14,705 nt of DNA from DASTDY01 sp035478375 (GCA_035478375.1 DATIJQ010000009.1:1-14705); one strand, 5' to 3'. Positions 6,936 through 13,364 are shown, numbered from the stretch's first letter. Numbers and translations are program-made. Notes: generated by a model not told the origin, from the letters alone.

Positions 6936-7982
6936 CTAGCGTTTGAGCCGTTTGGCGGTTTTGATCATGCCGCGCACAATGTTCCAAACGCCAGCGGCGA
7001 TCAGCAAAAAGATTATTAAGACGATGAGCAGAACTTTCCAGGGAATAACCCAAAAATTGGTGTCACCTTGCACTGGCACGTCGCGGTGGCCGTCGTCGTA
7101 CACGGCAACTAGTTTGGCGGTGTAGCGACCAAAGCACAGGTCGCCTAATTTGTTCCAGTTCCAGTTGGTGGTGGTTTTGGTGGTGCCGTCGTCGGCGGTT
7201 GAGGTGCTTTCGACCTGGAAACCATTGGACCAATCAACGCTAAATATGCGCTGCGTGCCGGGCAAAATAAAGCCGTTGGTTTTGTTAAAATCGAGCGTGT
7301 CTATAGGTGTTTTATCGTCGCTGCCGCGCTGAATAAAGACATTACCACTAATTTGGGCGATGGTATTGCCGGTGTTTTTAACGGTGGCATTTAGGGTGAC
7401 AGGTAAATCTTCGGTCGTGCCTTTTGCCGCCGAGAAATTAACTAGTTGCAGACTGCGCACCGCACCTGGCCGGTCAACGTTTATGAGCGTAAAAATCGCT
7501 ACTGAGCCATTCAGCAATCGACCGTCACTGATGTCGGTCGTATTGCTGGCGCGACTAATAATAAGGGCGAACGAGTAGCTAAAACCGGCGTCTTTGGGTA
7601 CGGCGAGCTTAACTGTTTCGGTGTAAATTTGGCCAGGTTGCACGGTAAAAGTTGGCGCACTAAAGCTTATCCAGCTGGCAATATCGGGCTGTTTGGTGTC
7701 GTTAAGGGCGACTTTTTGGCTGTTGCTGTCAAAAGTGAACGCGCGCGGCGCTATTTTAAGGTTTTCTGCCACTGGCCCTTCATTGCGTATTTTAACATCG
7801 AGCGAAGTTGTTTGCCCCGGCTTAACGGTCGCTACCAACGGTGATGGTGACACTTGCAAAAAAAATTCACCATTGCCGTTGGTAGCGGCAAAAGCGCCAT
7901 GCACTACACCTACCGTCAATGCCAAAACGGCAATAATACTAATGAATGCACCAAGCAAAAACCGCGTCAGTCTACCTTGCAT
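6936..7982 (-). CDS. Membrane-anchored WxL-interacting-protein-like (DUF916-type) surface protein
   Basis: A 348-residue protein. A signal peptide spans about residues 1-33, with cleavage near AFA. An Ig-like domain with FFLQVSPSPLVATVKPGQTT then VKIRNEGPVAENLKIAPRAF follows, then FTVQPGQIYTETVKLAVPKD, matching the PG-strand-N pattern of DUF916/NEW-like domains. A second beta domain runs to about residue 305, with VTLNATVKNTGNTIAQISGN. The C-terminus has one transmembrane span (IPWKVLLIVLIIFLLIAAGV) and a basic tail ending KTAKRLKR, so the domains face outward. It is predicted to be leaderless from a promoter inside the end of the upstream gene. It shares design with 2024-2893 at the other end of the locus; the two may serve the two secreted proteins encoded beside them. 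The family call is by pattern, without a search. Confidence 0.72.
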   Translation of the reverse strand: MQGRLTRFLLGAFISIIAVLALTVGVVHGAFAATNGNGEFFLQVSPSPLVATVKPGQTTSLDVKIRNEGPVAENLKIAPRAFTFDSNSQKVALNDTKQPDIASWISFSAPTFTVQPGQIYTETVKLAVPKDAGFSYSFALIISRASNTTDISDGRLLNGSVAIFTLINVDRPGAVRSLQLVNFSAAKGTTEDLPVTLNATVKNTGNTIAQISGNVFIQRGSDDKTPIDTLDFNKTNGFILPGTQRIFSVDWSNGFQVESTSTADDGTTKTTTNWNWNKLGDLCFGRYTAKLVAVYDDGHRDVPVQGDTNFWVIPWKVLLIVLIIFLLIAAGVWNIVRGMIKTAKRLKR

Positions 7983-7989
7983 GTTTTTT

Positions 7990-8017
7990 AGTATACCCTA
8001 AAACAGGCCGGCGCCAA
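7990..8017 (-). promoter_or_regulatory. Promoter for 6936-7982; predicted leaderless mRNA
   Basis: On the minus strand TTGGCG (8012-8017) is followed after 16 bp by TATACT (7990-7995). Seven bases (AAAAAAC) then lead straight into the ATG at 7982. The -35 lies in the last codons of the upstream secreted-protein gene. No Shine-Dalgarno sequence is present. Confidence 0.6.
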
Positions 8018-9059
8018 CGTAGGTTTGAGTGTCAGTATAGTCGCTCGCGGCTGGCGTAGTGCCGCTAATGGCGACATTGTTTTTTATAGTAAGTACAGCG
8101 TTGCTTGCTGTGCCCGTCGAAGTTGTAAGTGTGCGCAACGTTGTGTCTAAGCCGCCGCCCTGCCCGGTGCTGGTGCCAACAAATGGTGCAGCCACCGTAA
8201 TGCTGCCCGAGCCGCTCGTCTGCGTAAAGGTTATACCAGTGTTGTAACCGGCAGTACCTGCTGCCTGCGTGCTGTTACTGCCCGGTGATGTTGAGGCAAT
8301 GGTCGATGAAGCTGTTGCCGATGTTAAACCAGTGTTAGCATCTTTTGCCCACACCATCCAGCCGTTGCGGGCGTTGGTGTTTACAGTAATGGTGCGTGGC
8401 GTTGGACTGGTTGTAACGCTGCCAGTGCTTAAGGTGCCTAAAGCGTCGGTGTTGGCGCTGAGTGCGAACGAAAAGGTCGATGGCACGCTTGCCGATACAG
8501 CAATTTGGTCATTGCTAACGCTGGCCGTGCTAAACCCGGCGGTGTCAATTGTTGCTGGCGTGCTGTCCTGAGTTGTAACCGTACCAGTGTTTGAACTGGC
8601 CGCGCCAGATTGGATAGTTACTGCTGCAGTGTTTATCCAGTTAAAACAATACAATGTGCCAACGACTAAATCGGTGCTAGGGAAGGTGACATCCTGACCT
8701 GTTACATTTGTTGCTGTACCAATGCCAAGCCATGCCGTGCCGCCGCTTGGCCAAGCCAGGTTAGTAGTGCTCGTTGTAAAGTTGGCCGCCGTCCCTAAAG
8801 TGTAGCCAGTCGGGAAGGTGACCTGTACATGTGCTTCTGTTGAAGCCGTAGTGGGCATAGCGCAGACTGTACCAGTAGTGGCTGTGCTAATCGCCATGCG
8901 GTCAAACCGCACAAAAACCTGGGTTAAGCTTGCGGCGTGCGCTGCTCGCAGTGGGAACAAAAAGTAAGCAACCAACATACCAGCCGCAATAAACTGTAGG
9001 GCACGAATAAATTGCGAACCCTTCTGTTTTTGGGGCAAACCACGGCGAATATAATGCAT
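7998..9059 (-). CDS. Secreted beta-rich surface protein (353 aa)
   Basis: A signal peptide covers about residues 1-42: basic N-region MHYIRRGLPQKQKG, hydrophobic core IAAGMLVAYFLF, cleavage near AAHA. The mature protein is dominated by Thr, Ser, Ala and Gly with short hydrophobic strands, for example AFSTASVSN-like turns (GFSTASVSNDQIAVSASVP) and PTPRTITVNTNARNGWMVWA. Only two Cys occur in the mature part, both in the first third. There is no C-terminal anchor. Such proteins are common as abundant secreted surface subunits in CPR genomes (general knowledge). It heads the long minus-strand run and is followed 15 bp later by the anchored WxL-interacting-protein-like gene, a pairing that suggests the anchored protein retains it at the surface. 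The ATG at 9059 lies 6 nt after a -10 box. Confidence 0.72.
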   Translation of the reverse strand: MHYIRRGLPQKQKGSQFIRALQFIAAGMLVAYFLFPLRAAHAASLTQVFVRFDRMAISTATTGTVCAMPTTASTEAHVQVTFPTGYTLGTAANFTTSTTNLAWPSGGTAWLGIGTATNVTGQDVTFPSTDLVVGTLYCFNWINTAAVTIQSGAASSNTGTVTTQDSTPATIDTAGFSTASVSNDQIAVSASVPSTFSFALSANTDALGTLSTGSVTTSPTPRTITVNTNARNGWMVWAKDANTGLTSATASSTIASTSPGSNSTQAAGTAGYNTGITFTQTSGSGSITVAAPFVGTSTGQGGGLDTTLRTLTTSTGTASNAVLTIKNNVAISGTTPAASDYTDTQTYVGAGLF

Positions 9060-9065
9060 GGAATA

Positions 9066-9094
9066 AGCATAATCGTAATTGCGTAGCAGCGCAA
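9066..9094 (-). promoter_or_regulatory. Head promoter of the surface operon; predicted leaderless mRNA
   Basis: On the minus strand TTGCGC (9089-9094), a 17-bp spacer and TATGCT (9066-9071) are followed by 6 nt and the ATG at 9059. Transcription would start at or next to the start codon. No ribosome binding site is visible. The promoter is back to back with that of 9157-10137. Confidence 0.6.
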
Positions 9095-9109
9095 GTAAAT
9101 TATCCGAAA

Positions 9110-9138
9110 TTGTCTGCCGTAAATGAGAGTGCTATGAT
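9110..9138 (+). promoter_or_regulatory. Promoter of the PKD-domain gene
   Basis: TTGTCT (9110-9115), a 17-bp spacer and TATGAT (9133-9138) give a good sigma-70-type promoter. Expected start is near 9145, giving a leader of roughly 12 nt. An AGGG sequence (9146-9149) in that leader lies 7 nt before the GTG at 9157 and supports that start codon. Confidence 0.65.
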
Positions 9139-9156
9139 GGGCAAAAGGGTAGCCCA

Positions 9157-10137
9157 GTGATAACCAAAAATAAAAACCGACCCATGCATAAACGAATCGC
9201 GTTGCACCCTGCCAGTGTGGTAGCTTTGCTGGCGCTTGGCGTTTGTTTGGTGGTGACGACATTCCGTAGTCAGGCCGACACACTCGACGTTGGCGCCAAA
9301 GTTGCTGCGCCGCCACTCACACAACCAGCAGTTATTACTTTCCCTCATGACCAAGATCATTTTGTTAATCCGCATGTTACGGTTAGCGGCACGTGTCCCG
9401 ACAATTCGTACGTAAAGGTGTACCAGAATGATGTGTTTGTAGGTGTCAGCCAATGTACGAGCAATTTGTTTTCGGTCGCTACGGCCTTGACACCTGGCGC
9501 AAATGTCCTAAAAGCTCGCGTGTTTAATATTACGGATGATGAAGGCCCACAGTCACCCCCAATTACGGTGTACTACGATGCGCCAGTGCCGCCGCCAGTT
9601 GTTCCGCCAGCGGGTGGCAATCAACCAACCGGGCCGCCGGCAGCACGCAACCCTGGAGGTGGCGTAGCAAGCACGACTAGTGGTACTGGCCGGGGTATGG
9701 CTATTATTGGCGACTACCATTATCAGGTCCATTACCAAGGTGATGTATGGGAATGGTCCCTCAGTTTAAGCGGTGGCGTTGCGTCCTACACCATAATAAT
9801 TGACTGGGGCGATGGCGTAACAACTAAGCTAACACGCCCCGATACAAGCGCCTTTACTACAACGCATACCTATAATAGTGCCGGGCTATACCAGCCGGTG
9901 GTGCAGGCGAGCGATAGTTCGGGATTAGGTGCGTCGTTGCAGCTTTCGGCGATTGTTAAACCCAAACCATTCATTTTGTCATATACTCAGAACCCATTTT
10001 TAGAGGGCCTGCAAAAATATTTATGGGCCGCTTGGCCAGCCTACGTAATTGTTGTGCTGATGGTCGTAAGTTTTTGGCTGGGTGAGCGCGAAATGGTACA
10101 GCGACAGCGTTCAAACCGGCGCGGCAGACGTGTATAA
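9157..10137 (+). CDS. Membrane-anchored PKD / Ig-like surface protein
   Basis: A 326-residue protein. The N-terminus is a signal or anchor (hydrophobic about residues 19-36). An Ig-like domain (about 55-140) contains ITFPHDQDHFVNPHVTVSGT and a likely disulfide pair, Cys80 and Cys100. A Pro/Gly linker (PVPPPVVPPAGG) leads to a PKD domain at about 185-265, with the hallmark IIIDWGDG and HTYNSAGLYQPVVQASD. A C-terminal transmembrane segment (about 293-310) and a basic tail ending RRGRRV hold it in the membrane with domains outside. PKD domains usually serve in adhesion or protein-protein contacts. GTG at 9157 is chosen for its AGGG; an ATG at 9184 would keep the signal peptide but lacks a binding site. 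The stop TAA shares a base with the next ATG (TAATG), coupling it to the TspO-like gene. Confidence 0.8.
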   Translation: MITKNKNRPMHKRIALHPASVVALLALGVCLVVTTFRSQADTLDVGAKVAAPPLTQPAVITFPHDQDHFVNPHVTVSGTCPDNSYVKVYQNDVFVGVSQCTSNLFSVATALTPGANVLKARVFNITDDEGPQSPPITVYYDAPVPPPVVPPAGGNQPTGPPAARNPGGGVASTTSGTGRGMAIIGDYHYQVHYQGDVWEWSLSLSGGVASYTIIIDWGDGVTTKLTRPDTSAFTTTHTYNSAGLYQPVVQASDSSGLGASLQLSAIVKPKPFILSYTQNPFLEGLQKYLWAAWPAYVIVVLMVVSFWLGEREMVQRQRSNRRGRRV

Positions 10138-10138
10138 T
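10110..10138 (+). promoter_or_regulatory. Possible internal promoter for the TspO-like gene
   Basis: TTCAAA (10110-10115), a 17-bp spacer and a perfect TATAAT (10133-10138) lie in the last codons of the PKD gene. Seven nt later an ATG (10146) opens the TspO frame at its fourth codon. This would give a leaderless mRNA independent of the upstream promoter. Transcription from here would miss the ATG at 10137. Confidence 0.5.
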
Positions 10139-10619
10139 GGTTACCATGATTAAGCTTAAAGCAAAAGAACTCGCGCTTTCGTTCGTTATTACATTTGGCG
10201 CAGCGGCAATTGGTAGTCTGGCAACTTTCCCCAATTTGACAACATGGTATGCTGCTTTACAAAAGCCGACATTCAATCCGCCAAACTGGGTGTTTGGGCC
10301 GGTGTGGACAATTTTATACATTTTAATAGCGCTGAGTTTATATATTGTATGGACAACGCGTACAAAGCAGCAAAAACGTGGCGCTTACATTGCGTTTGGG
10401 GTGCAACTCGCCTTAAATGCTTTGTGGTCGATTGTGTTTTTTGGCCTGCATTGGCCGGCGCTTGCCGTGGTTGTTATTGTGGCGCTGCTTGGGAGTATTG
10501 CCGCAACTATTTGGCAATTCTGTCGCATTTCGCGCCTTGCTGGTTGGCTACTCGCGTCGTATATATGTTGGGTGGCATTTGCAACGGCTTTAACGGTAGC
10601 CGTTGCATGGCTTAATTAA
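10137..10619 (+). CDS. tspO: TspO/MBR (peripheral benzodiazepine receptor) family membrane protein
   Basis: A protein of 160 residues (157 from the ATG at 10146), the usual size for bacterial TspO, with five hydrophobic helices. The family signature is clear: YAALQKPTFNPPNWVFGPVW (about residues 38-57) followed by TILY, then QLALNALWSIVFFGLHWPAL (about 90-109). At the C-terminus the normal PYxxWVxFAxxLN motif appears as SYICWVAFATALTVAVAWLN, so the Pro and the first Asn are replaced. TspO proteins bind porphyrins and other hydrophobic ligands and have been linked to oxidative-stress responses. A role here is not obvious, as no tetrapyrrole gene is in the window. It is coupled to the PKD gene by TAATG and is convergent with the flavin operon, only 6 bp separating the stops. 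Confidence 0.92.
   Translation: MVTMIKLKAKELALSFVITFGAAAIGSLATFPNLTTWYAALQKPTFNPPNWVFGPVWTILYILIALSLYIVWTTRTKQQKRGAYIAFGVQLALNALWSIVFFGLHWPALAVVVIVALLGSIAATIWQFCRISRLAGWLLASYICWVAFATALTVAVAWLN
10580..10607. other. Perfect 10-bp hairpin in the 3' end of the TspO-like gene
   Basis: TGCAACGGCT (10580-10589) and AGCCGTTGCA (10598-10607) are perfectly complementary with an 8-nt loop. The structure lies in the last TspO codons, close to the convergent end of the flavin operon (10626). Neither strand has a T-run after it, so it is not a standard intrinsic terminator, but it may stall polymerase or protect mRNA ends where two operons collide. Confidence 0.45.
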
Positions 10620-10625
10620 GGGTGT

Positions 10626-12131
10626 TTAATAGCCCGAGAAGAAATCTTTCTTAATATTGCGTCGCGGCACTCCTAACGTATGCAGCGCTTCTTCGGCAGC
10701 AACAACCATGGCGTGCGGGCCGCTGATGTAAAATAGGCGCTCGGCAAAGTCAGGGATCGCCTGTTTTATGAGTGAATCTGTAATGCGCGTGTTATACATT
10801 GGCGGTTGCACGCCGCCGCTGCCCAGCGCGTAGGTTATGCGGGCGCCCATGGTTTGGCGGGCGGTTTCGAACACGTCGCGGTACACTAAGTCGGCCGGAG
10901 TTTTAGCGCCGTAAATCATGGCAATGTCACGCTGTTGGTTGGTGTCCAGTAAGTATTTAATCATGCTACGGAATGGTGTTGCCCCAATGCCGCCGGCAAT
11001 AAATGCCAGCTTGCGCGTTTGGTCTTTGGGCAGGGTAAAGTCGCCGCCAAGTTGAGCGGCAATAAGCGGCGTGCCAGGTTTTACAGTAAAGAACCAACGT
11101 TTGTAGCTGCTGCTTGGCTGGTAAAACTTTACACCCACGCGCAGGTCGGGTTCGGTCGGCGACGAGGCCAGCGTAAAATACCGCCGAGCGCCACGCGCAT
11201 CTGTTTGTGGGTGTTGGAAGGTAAACTCCATATACTGGCCGGGTTTGTAGGTAAACGGCCGTTCGGGCGTAAAAACAAAATCGTAGCTGTCGGCAGTGAG
11301 CTGTATGCGCTCCTTTAAATGCAGGCGCACTTTAACCCGCGAGCCAACAATGTAGCTAAAAATATTGCCGGCAAGCAGGGCGAGCTCGGGCGTAAAATAA
11401 AAGCCACCAAAACGGATTTGCGGCGCGGTCAGTATGCCGGTTAGGCCAGCGTACCAGGCCTGTTTTTGTTTGGTGGTTGGCGAGGTGAGTGGTTCGGTGA
11501 GCATAACAAATGCGGCAAAAAAGAGCGCCGTGTTGAGGATTTCTTTTTGCAAAACCGCCAGCATATCGCCGCCAGTCGCGAGCGTAAACACGGCGGTTAC
11601 GGCAAGCGTAGCACCAATGTACCAACTGGTCATAGCAACGCGGCGAATCCGGCGCACCACTAAAATACCGCCAACTAACACAAACGGGAGCAATGGCGCG
11701 GTGCCGACCCACCAACTGGCGGAATCGCCAGCGCCAAAACTCGTTAAAACCACGGCAATAGCGACCGGGTTAAAAATGTGGCGGCCGCGAATCGCCAGCA
11801 TGTATTTAGAAGCAATTGCCAAGCCACCGGCCGCAGCCAAAAAGATGGCGCTGCTGGGCGTGTGCGCTGGGGTGATAATCAGCGCCAAAATAAGGGCGGT
11901 TATAAATGATGATTCAACATTGGTCGGCGCATTAAATGCCCAGGCGAAGACCTTATTGCTCAGCCAACAAACAGCGGTCAAAAATAGGGCGCTAATAATA
12001 ATGTCTAGCGGTTGGTAATGCAAAATGCCAAGCGCGCCAAGGCCAGCCGCGGCCGCCAGCAAACCAATGAGGTAGTACAGCAGCAGGCGGTACATGGTGA
12101 TGCGATCTAAGAATGCGTCGAGTAATTTCAT
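10626..12131 (-). CDS. RnfD/NqrB-like membrane domain fused to FAD/NAD(P)H ferredoxin-reductase-type domain
   Basis: A 501-residue fusion. Residues about 12-265 form an RnfD/NqrB-like bundle of transmembrane helices, with KYMLAIRGRHIFNPVAIAVV (109-128) matching the family's RGRHIFNP signature and FVMLTEPLTSPTTKQKQAWY (208-227) its TxPxTSPxT loop. Residues about 266-501 are an FNR domain: YKPGQYMEF, the FAD-binding RYFTLASSP (317-325), the NAD(P)-binding AGGIGATPFRSM (379-390), FYISGPHAMV (467-476) and the terminal FFSGY. It should oxidise NAD(P)H in the cytosol and pass electrons across the membrane. The site where RnfD/NqrB carry covalent FMN (SGAT-type) reads SWWVGTAPLLP here, so that flavin is probably absent. 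The ATG overlaps the ApbE stop (ATGA at 12128-12131). Similar fusions are known in several bacteria; the final acceptor is inferred. Confidence 0.85.
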   Translation of the reverse strand: MKLLDAFLDRITMYRLLLYYLIGLLAAAAGLGALGILHYQPLDIIISALFLTAVCWLSNKVFAWAFNAPTNVESSFITALILALIITPAHTPSSAIFLAAAGGLAIASKYMLAIRGRHIFNPVAIAVVLTSFGAGDSASWWVGTAPLLPFVLVGGILVVRRIRRVAMTSWYIGATLAVTAVFTLATGGDMLAVLQKEILNTALFFAAFVMLTEPLTSPTTKQKQAWYAGLTGILTAPQIRFGGFYFTPELALLAGNIFSYIVGSRVKVRLHLKERIQLTADSYDFVFTPERPFTYKPGQYMEFTFQHPQTDARGARRYFTLASSPTEPDLRVGVKFYQPSSSYKRWFFTVKPGTPLIAAQLGGDFTLPKDQTRKLAFIAGGIGATPFRSMIKYLLDTNQQRDIAMIYGAKTPADLVYRDVFETARQTMGARITYALGSGGVQPPMYNTRITDSLIKQAIPDFAERLFYISGPHAMVVAAEEALHTLGVPRRNIKKDFFSGY

Positions 12132-12862
12132 GCCACGTATCTTTCGAAGTTACGCGTGAGGGTAGCCGTGCCGTTGCTGTCTATCATGTACCCTTCAAAG
12201 CCCGGCAGCGAATCAATAAACGTGATGCCCGGTTTGCCCATGGCAAAGGCGGCGGTGGCAAAGCGATCGGCTTGGTAAATGTCGGGGCCAATGACGGTGA
12301 GGCTCATCGCATCTGTTAGCGGCTGGCCCGGCGCGTGCGGATTGTATACGTGCTGGCCGCGAATGTACGTGCCGCTGGTAGCCACGCCTTGGTCGGTCAC
12401 GGCGACGGTTTTTACAATCTCGTCGCGGTTAAATGGGTTGCGAATACCAAACCGCCACGGTTTGCCCTGCGCATTACGACCGTGCGGCTGGATGTCGCCA
12501 CCGGCATCAACGTAAAAATGCTGCACACCGCGATCCAACAAAATTTGGGCGGCATTGTTGATCGCCCAACCTTTAACTAAACCAGATGGGTCGAGCGTGC
12601 CGTCGGCCTTTTTAATGTCAAAAAAGCCATTGGTTTGCTGCTTGGTTTGTTCGCAAAGGTGCAACACGCGGCGCATGTCGGCGCTCCACTTATCTTTTGT
12701 GAGGCCGGCGTTAATTTGTGAAATTTCGCTGTGCGGTTTGTACGTGCTAAAGCGTTCGTCAACTTGTTTAAAATATGCAAACACAGCGGCGAAATCGGCT
12801 GGCGCGCCGTCAATAATATCTGCCTTTACCGGCATGCCCATACTGTGCTGCAATTGTTGCAT
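12128..12862 (-). CDS. apbE: ApbE-type FAD:protein FMN transferase
   Basis: A 244-residue ApbE-family enzyme that attaches FMN from FAD to a Ser/Thr in a D-x-x-(S/T)-G-A-(T/S) motif of target proteins. Family signatures are present in order: ERFSTYKPHSEISQIN (about residues 36-51), TLDPSGLVKGWAI (89-101), FYVDAGGDIQPHG (116-128), GVATSGTYIRGQHVYNPHAP (159-178) and ADRFATAAFAMG (198-209). It is shorter than secreted ApbE lipoproteins and starts straight into the enzyme domain without signal peptide or lipobox, so it seems cytosolic. Its ATG overlaps the stop of the FMN-binding gene (TAATG at 12860-12864), and its TGA overlaps the next ATG. Being directly after a gene encoding the target motif, its substrate is almost surely that protein. 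Confidence 0.92.
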   Translation of the reverse strand: MQQLQHSMGMPVKADIIDGAPADFAAVFAYFKQVDERFSTYKPHSEISQINAGLTKDKWSADMRRVLHLCEQTKQQTNGFFDIKKADGTLDPSGLVKGWAINNAAQILLDRGVQHFYVDAGGDIQPHGRNAQGKPWRFGIRNPFNRDEIVKTVAVTDQGVATSGTYIRGQHVYNPHAPGQPLTDAMSLTVIGPDIYQADRFATAAFAMGKPGITFIDSLPGFEGYMIDSNGTATLTRNFERYVA

Positions 12863-13311
12863 TATGCTTTTGCCTGGTTAAGCGCCGAGGTGAGGGATTG
12901 GATAAACGCCTGGCTTGTATCAGTCGCGCCGCTCACGCCGTCAACCTGTGCACTTTGGGCCTGAATTGCCTCTTGTTTAAGCATTGGCATAGCCTGTTGG
13001 TTAATGCGCACAGAGGTGCCGCGGTCGCTCGGGTAGTCTAAAAATGTCACGTCGGTAATTTTGCCGCCGCTAACGGTGACTTTAACTTGAATGTTGCCGT
13101 AAAACGCATCGGCCGAATTGCCGGTGTAGCTGCCGTCTTTGTAACTGTTGGCGGAGGCTGCGCTGCCAGCGGGTGGCCCTGAGCTGGTTGCATTTTGGGG
13201 CTGCAACGATGTCGGGACAGTCACCGTCGCAGCGTTTTGTTCGCTGTGCGCGTGCCAAATGTAGGCTATAAAAGCAACGATAACCGCGCCCGACAATATG
13301 AATTTTTTCAT
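12862..13311 (-). CDS. Extracytoplasmic FMN-binding domain protein (covalent flavin carrier)
   Basis: A 149-residue protein with an N-terminal signal anchor (KKFILSGAVIVAFIAYIW), a low-complexity Ser/Ala/Pro linker to about residue 55, and one FMN_bind domain (about 56-149). The domain opens with YKDGSYTGNSADAFYGNIQV and VSGGKITDVTFLDYPSDRG. It contains the flavinylation motif DGVSGATDTS (124-133), in which Thr130 would carry FMN through a phosphoester bond. This is the same motif as in NqrC/RnfG and in flavin carriers of extracellular electron-transfer systems. It likely accepts electrons outside the membrane from the RnfD-like protein and hands them to an unknown acceptor. It heads the operon, ahead of apbE and the membrane reductase. 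The ATG at 13311 is 6 nt behind a -10 box, without a Shine-Dalgarno sequence. Confidence 0.9.
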   Translation of the reverse strand: MKKFILSGAVIVAFIAYIWHAHSEQNAATVTVPTSLQPQNATSSGPPAGSAASANSYKDGSYTGNSADAFYGNIQVKVTVSGGKITDVTFLDYPSDRGTSVRINQQAMPMLKQEAIQAQSAQVDGVSGATDTSQAFIQSLTSALNQAKA

Positions 13312-13317
13312 AGCGTA

Positions 13318-13323
13318 ATTTTA
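13318..13323 (-). promoter_or_regulatory. -10 box of the flavin operon; predicted leaderless mRNA
   Basis: On the minus strand TAAAAT (13318-13323) is followed by exactly 6 nt and the ATG at 13311. The -35 at 17 bp is poor. A TTGACA lies further up (13354-13359), but its 30-bp spacing is too long for standard recognition. The spacing to ATG equals that at 1498 and 9059. Confidence 0.45.
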
Positions 13324-13364
13324 TGGAATGTAGTTGAGAATAGACTGAGACCATGTCAAAGGAA

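Noticed and set aside
9138..9156. Inverted repeat TGGGC / GCCCA around the AGGG site before the PKD gene, a possible RNA switch
   Set aside because: The predicted transcription start (about 9145) lies after the left arm, so the hairpin would not form in the mRNA. Five base pairs is also within chance.
11434..12018. Plus-strand frame of 194 codons opposite the membrane reductase
   Set aside because: It lies antisense to a strongly supported RnfD-like domain, with no promoter or binding site and no recognisable domain.
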